Positions 40,838-49,889 of a stretch of DNA of 64,000 nucleotides are shown here, piece after piece. The number at the start of each line of letters is the position of its first letter. Within the stretch, counting starts at the first letter, position 1. This stretch comes from Actinophytocola oryzae (GTDB lineage: Bacteria; Actinomycetota; Actinomycetes; Mycobacteriales; Pseudonocardiaceae), in the NCBI RefSeq assembly GCF_004364325.1, contig NZ_SOCP01000015.1, positions 171,708-235,707 of the forward strand, read 5' to 3'. The notes under the pieces were generated by a model that saw only the letters and a program-made list of their open reading frames with translations, had not been told where the DNA came from and ran no database searches. Position numbers and translations under genes: made by a program.

Positions 40838-43071
40838 GGCAGCGTGGCCCGGACCCGGCGCGCCGCCGCGACGAGGTTGCGCAGCGCGGGCTCGACCTCG
40901 GCATAGCCACGCGTCTTGAGGCCGCAGTCGGGGTTGACCCACAATCGGGCAGCCGGCACCGCGTCGACAGCTGCCGTGAGCAGCGAGGTGACCTCGTCCT
41001 CGCCGGGCACTCGCGGCGAGTGGATGTCGTACACGCCTGGACCGACACCGCGACCGAAGCCGGACGTCCTCAGGTCGGTCAGAATTTCCATCTTGGACCG
41101 GGCGGCCTCGATGGTGGTGACGTCGGCGTCCAGGTCGTCGATCGCGTTGATCACCTCGCCGAACTCCGAGTAGCACAGGTGTGTGTGAATCTGGGTGGAC
41201 GGCACCGCACCAGCGGTGGCCAGCCGAAACGCGCCCACCGACCATTCGAGATAGGACGCCTGGTCGACCGTCCGCAGCGGCAGCAGTTCCCGGAGTGCGG
41301 GTTCGTCGACCTGGACGATGCTGATCCCGGCAGCCTCGAGGTCGGCGATCTCGTCCCGCAACGCCAGCGCGACCTGTGCGGCGGTGTCGGCGAGGGGCTG
41401 GTCGTCGCGGACGAACGACCACGCCAGGATCGTGACCGGGCCGGTCAGCATGCCTTTGACCGGTTTGACCGACAGGCTCTGCGCATAGGAGGCCCAGTCG
41501 ACGGTCATCGGCTTCGGGCGGGACACGTCGCCGTGGATGATCGGCGGCCGCACGCACCGCGAGCCGTAGGACTGCACCCACGCGAACTCGGTCGACGCGA
41601 ACCCGTCGAGGAAATCCGCGAAGTACTGCACCATGTCGTTGCGCTCCGGCTCGCCGTGCACCAGCACGTCCAGCCCGATCTCCTCCTGCAACGCGATCAC
41701 CCGGGCGATCTCGTCCCGCATCCGCTTGAGATAGCCACCCTCATCGAGAGTCTCATTGCGCAACTCAGCACGAGCCGTACGGATCTCGGTCGTCTGGGGG
41801 AACGAGCCGATGGTTGTGGTCGCGAGCGGGGGCAGGTTCAGCCTGCGCTGTTGCGCCGCCGCGCGGTCGGCGTACAACGGCCGGACCCGGTCGGCTTCGG
41901 TCAGCGCCGCCACTCTGGCCCGGACCTCGTCGTTGTGCAGGGGCGCGGGCAACTCCTCTGCCGCGCCATCGGCCCAGGCGCCGTCCACACCCTTGTTCAG
42001 CGCGGCGCCGAGTCGGACGACCTCGGCGACCTTCTGCCGCGCGAACGCCAGGCGCGCACGCACCTCCGGCTCGAGGCGTGTCTCCACGTCCAGGTCGTAG
42101 GGCACGTGCAGCAGGGTCGAGGATGTCGACACCGCCACTTCGCCGGCCGAGCCGATCAGTGCCGCGGCCTTGGCCAGTGCCGCACGCAGGTCCGTGCGCC
42201 ACACGTTCCGGCCGTCTACCACACCGGCGACGACTGTCTTCTCACGGAGCGCCGGTACGGTGTCGTACGAGGCGGACACCAGGTCGAGCGCGATCGCCTC
42301 GACCGGGGTGGTGGCCAGTATCTCCAGTGCGGAGCCGAGGTCGCCGTAGTAGCCCGTGACCAGGAGCTTCGGCCGCTCCGGTACCGCGCCCAGCAGGTCA
42401 TAGGCACGGCCCAGTGCCGCCAGTTCGGCATCCGTACGGTCAGCGGCGAATGCCGGCTCGTCGAGCTGCACCCACTCCGCGCCCTCCGCGTGCAGGCGGC
42501 CCAGCAGCTCCGCGTACGCGGCCAGCAGGTCGTCGAGCAGGTCCAGCGGGTCGAACCCGTTCTGATCCGGCTTGGACAGCAGCAGGAACGTCACCGGCCC
42601 CAGCAGCACCGGCCGCGTCTCAATGCCCAGCTCCCGGGCCTCGTGGTACTCGACGACCGGCTTGTCACCCGCGAGCCGCAAGCTCGTGTCGGGGCCGAGT
42701 TCCGGCACGAGGTAGTGGTAGTTGGTGTCGAACCACTTCGTCATCTCCAGCGCCGGAGCGCTGTCCCGGCCACGCGCCGCGGCGAGGTAGGTGTTCAACG
42801 GGGACAGGTCGAGGTCGTGGAACCGCCGCGGGATGGCGCCGAACAGCTCCGCGGTGTCCAACACGTGGTCGTAGAAGGAGAACGTGTTCGACGGAATGGA
42901 GTCCAGGCCGGCGTCACGCAGCTCGGTCCAGGTCCTGGCACGCAGGTCGCGCGCCACCTCCTGCAGGTCAGGAGCATCAATCTTGGCTGCCCAGTAGCGT
43001 TCGACGGCGCGCTTCAACTCACGGCGCGGGCCGATCCTGGGGTAGCCGAGCACAGTGGTACCGATGGTCAC
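40834..43071 (-). CDS. metE: Cobalamin-independent methionine synthase, 745 aa
   Basis: Transfers a methyl group from 5-methyltetrahydrofolate to homocysteine without B12. The N-terminus TIGTTVLGYPRIGPRRELKR is the family hallmark. The zinc ligands are visible in the C-terminal half: QIHTHLCYSEFGEVINAI (His, Cys), a Glu in TTIEAARSKMEIL, and the last Cys in LWVNPDCGLKTRGY. Folate-site segments such as VHGEPERNDMVQYFADFL and GPVTILAWSFVRDDQP are intact. GTG 43071 follows GAGGAGAG. A cobalamin riboswitch in the leader should switch it off when B12 is plentiful, which implies a B12-dependent MetH elsewhere. It is the first gene of the metE, acyl-CoA synthetase, GNAT unit. Confidence 0.96.
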   Translation of the reverse strand: MTIGTTVLGYPRIGPRRELKRAVERYWAAKIDAPDLQEVARDLRARTWTELRDAGLDSIPSNTFSFYDHVLDTAELFGAIPRRFHDLDLSPLNTYLAAARGRDSAPALEMTKWFDTNYHYLVPELGPDTSLRLAGDKPVVEYHEARELGIETRPVLLGPVTFLLLSKPDQNGFDPLDLLDDLLAAYAELLGRLHAEGAEWVQLDEPAFAADRTDAELAALGRAYDLLGAVPERPKLLVTGYYGDLGSALEILATTPVEAIALDLVSASYDTVPALREKTVVAGVVDGRNVWRTDLRAALAKAAALIGSAGEVAVSTSSTLLHVPYDLDVETRLEPEVRARLAFARQKVAEVVRLGAALNKGVDGAWADGAAEELPAPLHNDEVRARVAALTEADRVRPLYADRAAAQQRRLNLPPLATTTIGSFPQTTEIRTARAELRNETLDEGGYLKRMRDEIARVIALQEEIGLDVLVHGEPERNDMVQYFADFLDGFASTEFAWVQSYGSRCVRPPIIHGDVSRPKPMTVDWASYAQSLSVKPVKGMLTGPVTILAWSFVRDDQPLADTAAQVALALRDEIADLEAAGISIVQVDEPALRELLPLRTVDQASYLEWSVGAFRLATAGAVPSTQIHTHLCYSEFGEVINAIDDLDADVTTIEAARSKMEILTDLRTSGFGRGVGPGVYDIHSPRVPGEDEVTSLLTAAVDAVPAARLWVNPDCGLKTRGYAEVEPALRNLVAAARRVRATLP

Positions 43072-43189
43072 AAGCTCTCTCCTCGCGAGCATGCCGAAGG
43101 CACGAAGACACGCGGGAGAAGCCGACGCGAACCAGTCGCGGCCGTGGCCCTCCCACGGGGCTCCGGACCACGCGCACCTGCGGTACGCG

Positions 43190-43385
43190 CACCAACGGCA
43201 GGTCTTCGGACTCGTGGGCACAACGCTCGCGCCTACCGGCCGCCGCTTCCCAGACCCGTCGAGGCCCAGTGCTTCGTTGACGGCTTTCGTTCCCACTCAC
43301 CGCTGCGGGGCAGTCCCGGACTCACACCGGGTTCCCTCTTGCCTCATCCGCTCCCTCGAAAGAGCACGGACGAACCGTCGGCACC
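43190..43385 (-). promoter_or_regulatory. Cobalamin riboswitch controlling metE
   Basis: On the minus strand: GGGAACCCGGTGTGAGTCCG, then GGGACTGCCCCGCAGCGGTG, then the B12 box CACGAGTCCGAAGACCTGCC. All core blocks are textbook. The 120 bases between the box and the metE GTG include a hairpin (GGCCCTCCCAC/GTGGGAGGGCC-like) that may serve as expression platform. The 390-bp gap between metE and the plus-strand hydratase gene holds this leader and little else. Confidence 0.95.
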
Positions 43386-43460
43386 CTGAGCCTACCGCCC
43401 GACGCTAGAGCCCCCGTGTAGCGTCCCGATCCGATCATGACCTGATCAGGGGAGGACAGC

Positions 43461-44207
43461 GTGACCGTCGACTACGACCTGCGGGATGGCATTGCCCGCC
43501 TGCACCTCAACCGCCCCGAGCGGCTCAACGCCGTGACCACTGAGCTGACCGAGAACCTGCTCGGCTGCCTGCGGCGCGCGCACGACGACAAGGCAGCGGC
43601 CTTGGTACTCGCCGGCAGGGGGCGCGCGTTCTGCGCCGGGCACGACCTGAAGGAATCAGTGCCCGTCGAATCAATGCTCGACACGCGCCGCCGGGTCGAA
43701 CGACTCCAGGACGTCACCCGCGCGCTCCGCGACTTCCCCGGCATTGCCATCGCCGCAGTGCACGGCTATGCCTTGGGCGCCGGGTGCGAGTTCGCCCTGG
43801 CATGTGACCTGGTCGTCGCTGCCGAGGACAGCCACTTCGGATTTCCCGAAGTCGGGGTGGGATTGTCGGTAACCGGCGGGATCTCCGCTCTGCTGCCAAA
43901 GCTGGTGGGCCCTTACCGCGCGAAGGAACTGCTGGTGCTTGGTGAGAAGATCAGCGCCACCCGAGCTGCCGAGTTGGGTCTGGTGAACCGAGTCGCGGCG
44001 GCAGGCCGGCACGAGGACGTCGCGCTCGAGGTCGCCGATCAGATCGCGGCGCGGCCACACGTCGCCACGAGCCTCGCCAAGAGGGTGCTGGACCTCGGCC
44101 TGCCGGCCACGCTGGACGAGGCGATGGCCACCGAGGTCGACCACGCCGTGCTCACGAGCCGTTCCGGCGAGAACGACCGCCCACGCGAGGAGTTCCTGCG
44201 GAGCTGA
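43461..44207 (+). CDS. Enoyl-CoA hydratase/isomerase family protein, 248 aa
   Basis: Crotonase fold: LHLNRPERLNAVTTELTENL, the oxyanion-hole segment GRGRAFCAGHDLKE, and AAVHGYALGAGCEFALACDL, then FGFPEVGVGLSVTGGISALL. The Glu expected in hydratases is not clearly in place in the second helix, so isomerase or another crotonase activity is possible. GGGGAGGA precedes GTG 43461. It is divergent from metE and convergent with the ECF operon. Confidence 0.85.
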   Translation: MTVDYDLRDGIARLHLNRPERLNAVTTELTENLLGCLRRAHDDKAAALVLAGRGRAFCAGHDLKESVPVESMLDTRRRVERLQDVTRALRDFPGIAIAAVHGYALGAGCEFALACDLVVAAEDSHFGFPEVGVGLSVTGGISALLPKLVGPYRAKELLVLGEKISATRAAELGLVNRVAAAGRHEDVALEVADQIAARPHVATSLAKRVLDLGLPATLDEAMATEVDHAVLTSRSGENDRPREEFLRS

Positions 44208-44212
44208 TGGGG

Positions 44213-44518
44213 TCAGGTTCGGTGGCCTGGCTGACCGAGGAACTCGTGCCGGCCGGCCAGCAGTGCCTGCAGGGTGTGCCGCGCACACGGGTCGTCGGCG
44301 CATTCTTCCGCGCATTCCGGCAGTCTGGTCACGGCCGCCTCGACTGCGTCGAACAGTGTGGCCGCGTCCGTCAGCTGTTGGCGCAGGTTGTGCAGTTGCG
44401 CGGTGCGTGCGCCGATCTGCCGGCGGTGGGCGTCGAGTTGCTCGTAGTCGCGTTCCCGCAGGATGACGACCGGAACGCCGCCGAGCACTGTCCTGCGTGG
44501 TTCGGGGCGTCTGCCCAT
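44213..44518 (-). CDS. Small coiled-coil protein at end of B12 ECF operon, 101 aa
   Basis: Reads MGRRPEPRRTVLGGVPVVIL, then a coiled coil (YEQLDAHRRQIGARTAQLHN) and a Cys group (LPECAEECADDPCARHTLQA). ATG 44518 follows the ECF S-component stop by two bases, so it is the last gene of the operon. Cytoplasmic; no family name known to me. A redox or metal-linked accessory role is only a guess from the three Cys residues. Confidence 0.6.
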   Translation of the reverse strand: MGRRPEPRRTVLGGVPVVILRERDYEQLDAHRRQIGARTAQLHNLRQQLTDAATLFDAVEAAVTRLPECAEECADDPCARHTLQALLAGRHEFLGQPGHRT

Positions 44519-44520
44519 GG

Positions 44521-45417
44521 TTAGTCCCGGTGGGTGCGTGCCACGTCGGTGAACGTGGGAACGGTGCCGTAGGAGGCCTTGCGTGCCGCACGCCGGAGTG
44601 TCGCGAGAACCGCGGGTCCGATGACGATGATCGCGACCGTGTTCGTGATCGCCCGCCCAGTGTCCCAGCCCGCTGTCGACGTGAGGAGGGTGAAGATGGC
44701 GAACCGGTGCAGGTTCTCCAGCACTGGATCGCCTGGCACGTAGGAGATGTGGCCGTCGTAGTAGGGCACCTCGGCGCCGGTGATGAACGGCCAGAACCAC
44801 AGGTTCATCAGGAACCCGAACACATACGAGACGAGGATGCCGTAGCCGACGAGCATCGCGATCTCGGCTTTCCCCTTGACACGACGGGGAAGAAGGCCGG
44901 CGCCCATGCCGATCCAGGCAGAGGACAGCATCTGGAACGGCAGCCACGGCCCGACCCCAGCGGTCAACAAGGCCGAGGCGAACAGGGATGTGCAGCCGAG
45001 GACGAATCCGAACCCGGCGCCGAATACGCGTCCCGCGAGCACGAGCATGAAGAACACCGTCTCGATCCCGGCCGTGCCCGCGCCGAGCGGTCGCAGTGCG
45101 GCGTTGATCGCGGACAGGACACCCAACATGGCCAGGGCCTTGGAGTCCATCCCGCCTTCGGACAGCTCCGCCAGCACCACCACGATCAGGACCGGCAGGA
45201 TGCCGATGAAAACGAACGGCGCGTCCGGTCCGTGTTGCATGGACTGCGGCTCGACCCGGACCAGCAGCGGCCACACGAACATCATCAGCCCGGCGAGCGA
45301 TGCGAGGGTGAGCACGATCGCCGAACGGGGGCCGACGCGGACGGCCTGGTCGGCTCTCCCCCACTGCCGCCGTCGCGCCGGGTCGGCGGCGAGGAAGTCG
45401 TTGCTGAGCGCGGTCAT
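44521..45417 (-). CDS. ECF transporter S component (probable cobalamin), 298 aa
   Basis: A membrane protein with about six to seven hydrophobic helices: SAIVLTLASLAGLMMFVWPL, FIGILPVLIVVVLAEL, GAGFGFVLGCTSLFASALLT, then FGFLMNLWFWPFITG. It carries the Ala-rich helix start typical of ECF substrate-binding subunits and is longer than the ~190 residues of small S components. ATG 45417 overlaps the ATPase stop. Because the operon begins with a cobalamin riboswitch and barrel proteins, cobalamin (or a corrinoid) is the inferred cargo. Confidence 0.8.
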   Translation of the reverse strand: MTALSNDFLAADPARRRQWGRADQAVRVGPRSAIVLTLASLAGLMMFVWPLLVRVEPQSMQHGPDAPFVFIGILPVLIVVVLAELSEGGMDSKALAMLGVLSAINAALRPLGAGTAGIETVFFMLVLAGRVFGAGFGFVLGCTSLFASALLTAGVGPWLPFQMLSSAWIGMGAGLLPRRVKGKAEIAMLVGYGILVSYVFGFLMNLWFWPFITGAEVPYYDGHISYVPGDPVLENLHRFAIFTLLTSTAGWDTGRAITNTVAIIVIGPAVLATLRRAARKASYGTVPTFTDVARTHRD

Positions 45418-47021
45418 CGCACGGCCTCCGGGAGCGCGGCGCGGACGTCGTCGACGGTGAGCCAGCCCTCGCCGAGGATCTTGGCGACCTGGGTGGCGAA
45501 CGCCGGAGAGCCGCCGAGCACCTCGGCGGCGGGTCCGTCGGCGACGAACTCCCCTTCGGCCATGACGATCACCCGGTCGGCGACGGTGGCGACGAACTCG
45601 ACGTCGTGGGTGGCCACGACCACCGCACGGCCTTCTTTGGCGAGTCCCTCGATCATGCGTGCCAGTGAGGCTTTCGCGGTGTAGTCGAGGCCTCGGGTGG
45701 GTTCGTCGAGCAGCATCACCGTCGGTGCCGCCGAGAGTTGGACCGCCAGCACCAGTGCGAGCCGCTGTCCCTCGGACAGGTCACGTGGGTGTTTGTCCGG
45801 GTCGATGCCAGGGGCGAGCCGGTCCAGCAGCGCCCGGCAGGTACCGGGGTCCGAGCCCGATTCACGGTCCGCCGCGACACACTCCTCGGCGACGGTCTCC
45901 AGGTAGAGCAGGTCACTCGCGGTCTGCGGCACGAGCCCGACGAGCGCGCGGGCCTTGGCGCTGGCGAGGTCCTTCGGGTCGGTGCCGTCGACGGTCACCG
46001 TGCCGCCCTGCCGTGGTCCGGAACCCTGCATCGCCCACAGGAGCGAGGACTTGCCGGACCCGTTGCGGCCCATGATGGCGAGGACAGTGCCGCCGTGCAG
46101 GTCGAGGTCGACCGCGCGCACCGCGACCGTGGGTCCGTAGCGGACGATGATCCCGGCTCCGGTGAGCGCCGGAGCTGTGCCGCGGGTCGCCGTCGAGCGT
46201 TGGGGTGGTGGGGCGAGTGTGGCGCGGAGTGTGCCGGCGTGGCGGCGGGCGTCGCGGACCGACATCGGCAGCGGGTCCCAGCCCGCGAGCCGGCCCAGCG
46301 CGACGATGGGTGGCGCGATCGGCATGTCTCGCAGCACGTCCGGTGGCGTGCCGTCCACGACAGAGCCGTCGCCGGGCACGAACAGCATCCGGTCGGCGAA
46401 GGGGACGACCCGTTCCATGCGGTGCTCAGCCATGATCACCGTCGTGCCCAGGTCTCCCACCAGCCGGGCGAGCGTGGCCAGCACGTCCTCCGCGGCGGTC
46501 GGGTCGAGCGCGGAGGTCGGCTCGTCGAGCACGAGGACCTTCGGGTGCGTGGTGAGCACCGACCCGATCGCCACGCGTTGCTGCTGCCCGCCGGACAACG
46601 TGCGCAGGGCACGCCGCCGCAGTTCGGCGATGCCCAGCAGGTCCAGGGTTTCCTCCACGCGGCGGCGCATCACCTGCGGCGAGAGGCCAAGCTGTTCCAT
46701 GCCGTAGGCGAGTTCTTCCTCGACGGTGTCGGTCACGAACCCGGCCAGCGGGTCCTGGCCGACGACGCCGACGAGGTGGGCGAACTCGCGGGGCGGGCGG
46801 GATCGGGTGGTGATGCCGTTGACGGCGACCGTGCCTTCGAGGTGGCCGCCGGTGAAGTGCGGCACCAGCCCGTTGATCGTGCCCAGCAGCGTCGACTTCC
46901 CCGCACCGGTCCGGCCGGCGAGCAGCACCAGTTCCCCTTCGCCGATGGTGAGCGAGAGGTCGGCGAGCACCGGCAGCTCGTGGCCCTGGTACCAGAAGGA
47001 GACGTGGTCGAGTTCGATCAT
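45414..47021 (-). CDS. Fused ECF-type ATPase (EcfA-EcfA'), 535 aa
   Basis: Two ABC ATPase domains lie in one chain. Domain 1: Walker A LLAGRTGAGKSTLLGTINGL, signature TLSGGQQQRVAIGSVL and Walker B VLVLDEPTSALD, residues ~1-230. Domain 2: Walker A MGRNGSGKSSLLWAM, signature DLSEGQRLALVLAVQL and Walker B VMLLDEPTRGLD, residues ~290-520. Both domains look competent. It starts at ATG 47021, overlapping the EcfT stop. It powers uptake with the T and S components encoded on either side. Confidence 0.92.
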   Translation of the reverse strand: MIELDHVSFWYQGHELPVLADLSLTIGEGELVLLAGRTGAGKSTLLGTINGLVPHFTGGHLEGTVAVNGITTRSRPPREFAHLVGVVGQDPLAGFVTDTVEEELAYGMEQLGLSPQVMRRRVEETLDLLGIAELRRRALRTLSGGQQQRVAIGSVLTTHPKVLVLDEPTSALDPTAAEDVLATLARLVGDLGTTVIMAEHRMERVVPFADRMLFVPGDGSVVDGTPPDVLRDMPIAPPIVALGRLAGWDPLPMSVRDARRHAGTLRATLAPPPQRSTATRGTAPALTGAGIIVRYGPTVAVRAVDLDLHGGTVLAIMGRNGSGKSSLLWAMQGSGPRQGGTVTVDGTDPKDLASAKARALVGLVPQTASDLLYLETVAEECVAADRESGSDPGTCRALLDRLAPGIDPDKHPRDLSEGQRLALVLAVQLSAAPTVMLLDEPTRGLDYTAKASLARMIEGLAKEGRAVVVATHDVEFVATVADRVIVMAEGEFVADGPAAEVLGGSPAFATQVAKILGEGWLTVDDVRAALPEAVR

Positions 47022-48103
47022 GCGGGCACCGGTTCGGGTGTCGGGGTCAGGAACGCCGGCGCCGCGCCCAGCAGCACGCCGGCCAGGGGCGGCCACGCCA
47101 ACAGCGGCCAGGACAGGTGGATGAGCGAAGGGTTGAGGTTCGTCGGGTTCACGCTGGAGGTCACGAACAGCATCACGGCGACGGCGATCCCGCTCGCGGC
47201 GACGACGATCTCCGGTGCGTGCCAGCGGTCCGGTCGGTAGCGGGTGCGGTGGACCCGTCTGCCGGCGAACCGGAAACCCATCAATGCCAACAGCATTCCG
47301 GCGACGAGAACGGGCGCGGCGAGGAACCGTGGTGTGGAACCGTCCAGTGTGGCGTAGATGCCGACGCACACACCCAGCAGCCCGACGACCATCAGTGTGC
47401 CGGTGACGAGCCGTGCCCGGACGGCCACCTTCCCGGCCCGGCCATAGCCGCGGGAGTCCATCGAGGCCGCCAGTTGCAGCGACCGGTCCAGGGCGTCTTC
47501 CAGGACGGGGATGATGATCGCGTGCAGGGCGTGGAACCGTTTTCCCGTGCCGCCACGCAGCTTCCGTGCGCGGCGCACCCGCAGGACGCTCTCCGCGAGC
47601 TGCGGGAACACCGACATGGCGACGATCACGGCGGTGCCGATCTCGTACAGCGCGGGCGGCATCGCCTTCAGCAGGCGTTTCGGGTTGGCGAGGGCATTGG
47701 CCGCGCCGAGGCAGACGACCATGGTCGCGAGCCGCAGCCCGTCGTAGAACCCGCCCAGCAACGACTCGGCCGACACGTCACCCAACACCCGGATGCCCGC
47801 CGCCCACTTTGGCAGCGGGATCTCCGGCAGCCGCAGCAGAATCGTCTCCCCTTCCCCGCCACCGAACACGAACCGGAAGAACACCCGGAACACCACGATC
47901 ACCCCACCCAGCCACAGGTAGAGCCGGAACGCCATGGCCCATGGCGCATCCGCCCGTCGCGCGACCACCACGTAGCAGGCGACGGCGAGGATTGTCAGCA
48001 GCAGCCACGGGTTCGTGGTGCGGCTCGCCGCCACCGCCAGCCCCAGTGCCCACACCCACCACGCCGCCGGGTGCATGTCACGGGGCAGGAAGTAGCCGCG
48101 CAT
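47018..48103 (-). CDS. ECF transporter T component, 361 aa
   Basis: The transmembrane coupling protein of ECF importers. Hydrophobic helices occur at both ends (LLLTILAVACYVVVARR, YLWLGGVIVVFRVFFRFVF, IGTAVIVAMSVFPQLAESVL). The cytoplasmic ATPase-coupling Ala-Arg-Gly-type motifs appear around VRRARKLRGGTG and SMDSRGYGRAG. ATG 48103 overlaps the upstream stop as TGATG; GTG 48106 is also possible. It forms one operon with the ATPase and S component. Confidence 0.88.
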   Translation of the reverse strand: MRGYFLPRDMHPAAWWVWALGLAVAASRTTNPWLLLTILAVACYVVVARRADAPWAMAFRLYLWLGGVIVVFRVFFRFVFGGGEGETILLRLPEIPLPKWAAGIRVLGDVSAESLLGGFYDGLRLATMVVCLGAANALANPKRLLKAMPPALYEIGTAVIVAMSVFPQLAESVLRVRRARKLRGGTGKRFHALHAIIIPVLEDALDRSLQLAASMDSRGYGRAGKVAVRARLVTGTLMVVGLLGVCVGIYATLDGSTPRFLAAPVLVAGMLLALMGFRFAGRRVHRTRYRPDRWHAPEIVVAASGIAVAVMLFVTSSVNPTNLNPSLIHLSWPLLAWPPLAGVLLGAAPAFLTPTPEPVPA

Positions 48104-49029
48104 CACGTGGACCGTCGACGCCGCCGGGCCGTCAGCCATCCCGCGAGTCCGAATAGGACGATAGCCCCACCCGCGGCCCACGGTGCCCAGTCACTCGCGC
48201 CGGACTGCTCCTTGAGCACCTCGTTGACGTCCTTGGCGCGCTCGCCGCCGGTGAACGCGACATTGTTGGCCGGGTTGTCCGCGGTCGGCTTGGTCGGGCG
48301 GGGTTTCGGTGGCGGCAACGTCTTCCCGCCACTGCCCTCCGTCCCGTCGGCGCCGGGTGTCGTCGTGCTGGTGCCGTTGTCGCCACCCGGAGTCGGGTCG
48401 GGCCGCTGGCCCTGCCCCGCGGGCTGCTGACGCTCGTTGGGGTCGTTGGTCGACGGCTTCGGTTCGTCGGGTGCCTCACACGGCTCGTCCGTGGTACCTG
48501 GTCGGACGGCGGCGACGCGTGGCTTGGGGTTGCTGTCCGCAGTGGCGTTGAGCGAGAACGCCCAGCCCTCGAACCCGCCGGGGATGAAGTCGCGGTTCTT
48601 CACTCCCCACTGGCTGTAGTCCCACTGACAGTTGTTGCCCGCGTGCCAGTAGGACCAGTAGGCAGCGGCTGGTGGGGTGTCGCGGCAGGCCTCCTGGTAG
48701 CCCTCGTCCCCCGTCACCGGGAGTTCCTCGACGGCGGACGGTCGGTTCTCGATGCGGCAGATGAAGCCCTCACCCCACCGCACGACGCCGTCGATCTGGA
48801 AACCCGCGCCCTTGAGCGCGTCCAATCCGGTGCCTCGCGTGGACTGTGGGTTGCACCGCACGATCGTGCTGCCGCCCAGCTGTTGGAAGTCGACCACGAC
48901 CGTGACGCCCGTGTTGTCCTTGCAGTACCCGGGATAGCCCTTGGACTGATCGATCGCGCCGGCCACCCCGACCGGGCTGGCGGCGATCACCAGCCCGATC
49001 ACGGCTATCCCAGGAACGAACCGCCTCAC
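48103..49029 (-). CDS. Surface-anchored beta-domain protein (transcobalamin C-domain-like), 308 aa
   Basis: Signal peptide MRRFVPGIAVIGLVIAASPV, then a compact beta domain: GVTVVVDFQQLGGSTIVRCN, TGLDALKGAGFQIDGVVRWG and EGFICRIENRP. It resembles the DUF4430/transcobalamin C-terminal beta domain in order and in the TGLDALKxAGF helix. A second Trp-rich part (YWSYWHAGNNCQWDYSQWGV) follows, then a Pro/Thr/Gly-rich spacer. A C-terminal membrane helix with an RRRR tail completes it (WAAGGAIVLFGLAGWLTARR). It is thus held at the membrane surface and probably forms half of a B12-binding receptor with the barrel protein. Confidence 0.75.
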   Translation of the reverse strand: MRRFVPGIAVIGLVIAASPVGVAGAIDQSKGYPGYCKDNTGVTVVVDFQQLGGSTIVRCNPQSTRGTGLDALKGAGFQIDGVVRWGEGFICRIENRPSAVEELPVTGDEGYQEACRDTPPAAAYWSYWHAGNNCQWDYSQWGVKNRDFIPGGFEGWAFSLNATADSNPKPRVAAVRPGTTDEPCEAPDEPKPSTNDPNERQQPAGQGQRPDPTPGGDNGTSTTTPGADGTEGSGGKTLPPPKPRPTKPTADNPANNVAFTGGERAKDVNEVLKEQSGASDWAPWAAGGAIVLFGLAGWLTARRRRRST

Positions 49030-49889
49030 TGGACGGTCAGGGTCGCCGTCGAGAACACGGTGCCGCCGGTGCCGGTCGCGCTGATCGTGTACGTGTACGT
49101 GCCGGTCGCGGCCGGCGTGATGTTCTGCGTGCCGCCCGGTACCGCCAGCGACCCGGACCAGCTACCACCACCCGAGGCGGGGGACACCGAGGATGCGGTG
49201 ACGCTGGTCGCGTTCGTCGACGTCCACGACAGTGACGTAGTCTGCCCGAGGGTGATCTTGCGATCCAGGTCGTTGACCGACACGCTCACGGTCGGCGTGT
49301 TCGGCCCGACGGCCGGGTTGCTCGGGGTCACCTCCGGCGGCGGGTTGCCGGTCGCGGTCCTGTTCAGCGAGAACGACCAGCCCTCGAACCCTCCCGGGAT
49401 CACGTTCCGGTTGAGCGCGCCGAAGCTGCTGTAGGTCCAGGTGTTGCCCGACCCGTCGGCGTTCCAGTACGACCAGTACGCCTCGGCAGGCGGCGTGACC
49501 ACGCACGCCTCCTTGTAGGTCGGGTTGCTCGTACGCGGGATCGATTCGGTCGACGAGGGACGGTACTCCAGTCGGCACACGAAACCCAGGCCCCACTGGA
49601 CGACTCCGGTCACCGCGATCCCCGCGTCCTGCAACGCCTTGATCCCTGTGCGTGCGGTGCCGGGGCTGGCGTTCGGCGAGCACCGCGTGATCGTCGGCGC
49701 CGCCGTGCCGCCGTTGCCGTCCAGCTCCTGGAAGTCGATCACCACCGTGACCCCGGTCAGTGCGTCGGCGCCCGTGCAGATCCCGGAGTAGCCCTTGGTC
49801 GGATCGATCGCACCCGCTGTCGTCGGTGCGGTCACGGCCATCCCCGCGAGTAACGCGAGACCGGCCAGGACAGTCGATGTCCGTCTCAT
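49026..49889 (-). CDS. Secreted beta-domain protein with C-terminal Ig-like domain, 287 aa
   Basis: A paralogue of the neighbouring anchored protein. After the signal peptide (MRRTSTVLAGLALLAGMAVT) come GVTVVIDFQELDGNGGTAAP, TGIKALQDAGIAVTGVVQWG and GFVCRLEYRPSSTES. The same Trp-rich block appears (YWSYWNADGSGNTWTYSSFG). In place of an anchor it has an Ig/PKD-like domain (KITLGQTTSLSWTSTNATSV, then YTYTISATGTGGTVFSTATL). It overlaps both neighbours by ATGA. A secreted B12-capture or receptor partner is inferred from the operon. Confidence 0.72.
   Translation of the reverse strand: MRRTSTVLAGLALLAGMAVTAPTTAGAIDPTKGYSGICTGADALTGVTVVIDFQELDGNGGTAAPTITRCSPNASPGTARTGIKALQDAGIAVTGVVQWGLGFVCRLEYRPSSTESIPRTSNPTYKEACVVTPPAEAYWSYWNADGSGNTWTYSSFGALNRNVIPGGFEGWSFSLNRTATGNPPPEVTPSNPAVGPNTPTVSVSVNDLDRKITLGQTTSLSWTSTNATSVTASSVSPASGGGSWSGSLAVPGGTQNITPAATGTYTYTISATGTGGTVFSTATLTVQ

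Noticed and set aside
41020..43389. A 789-residue plus-strand frame over metE
   Set aside because: Arg/His/Val-rich shadow of metE and its riboswitch leader; no ribosome site or recognisable domain.
45738..48430. Long plus-strand frames opposite the ECF genes
   Set aside because: They mirror well-defined ABC ATPase and EcfT genes and show the residue bias of shadow frames.
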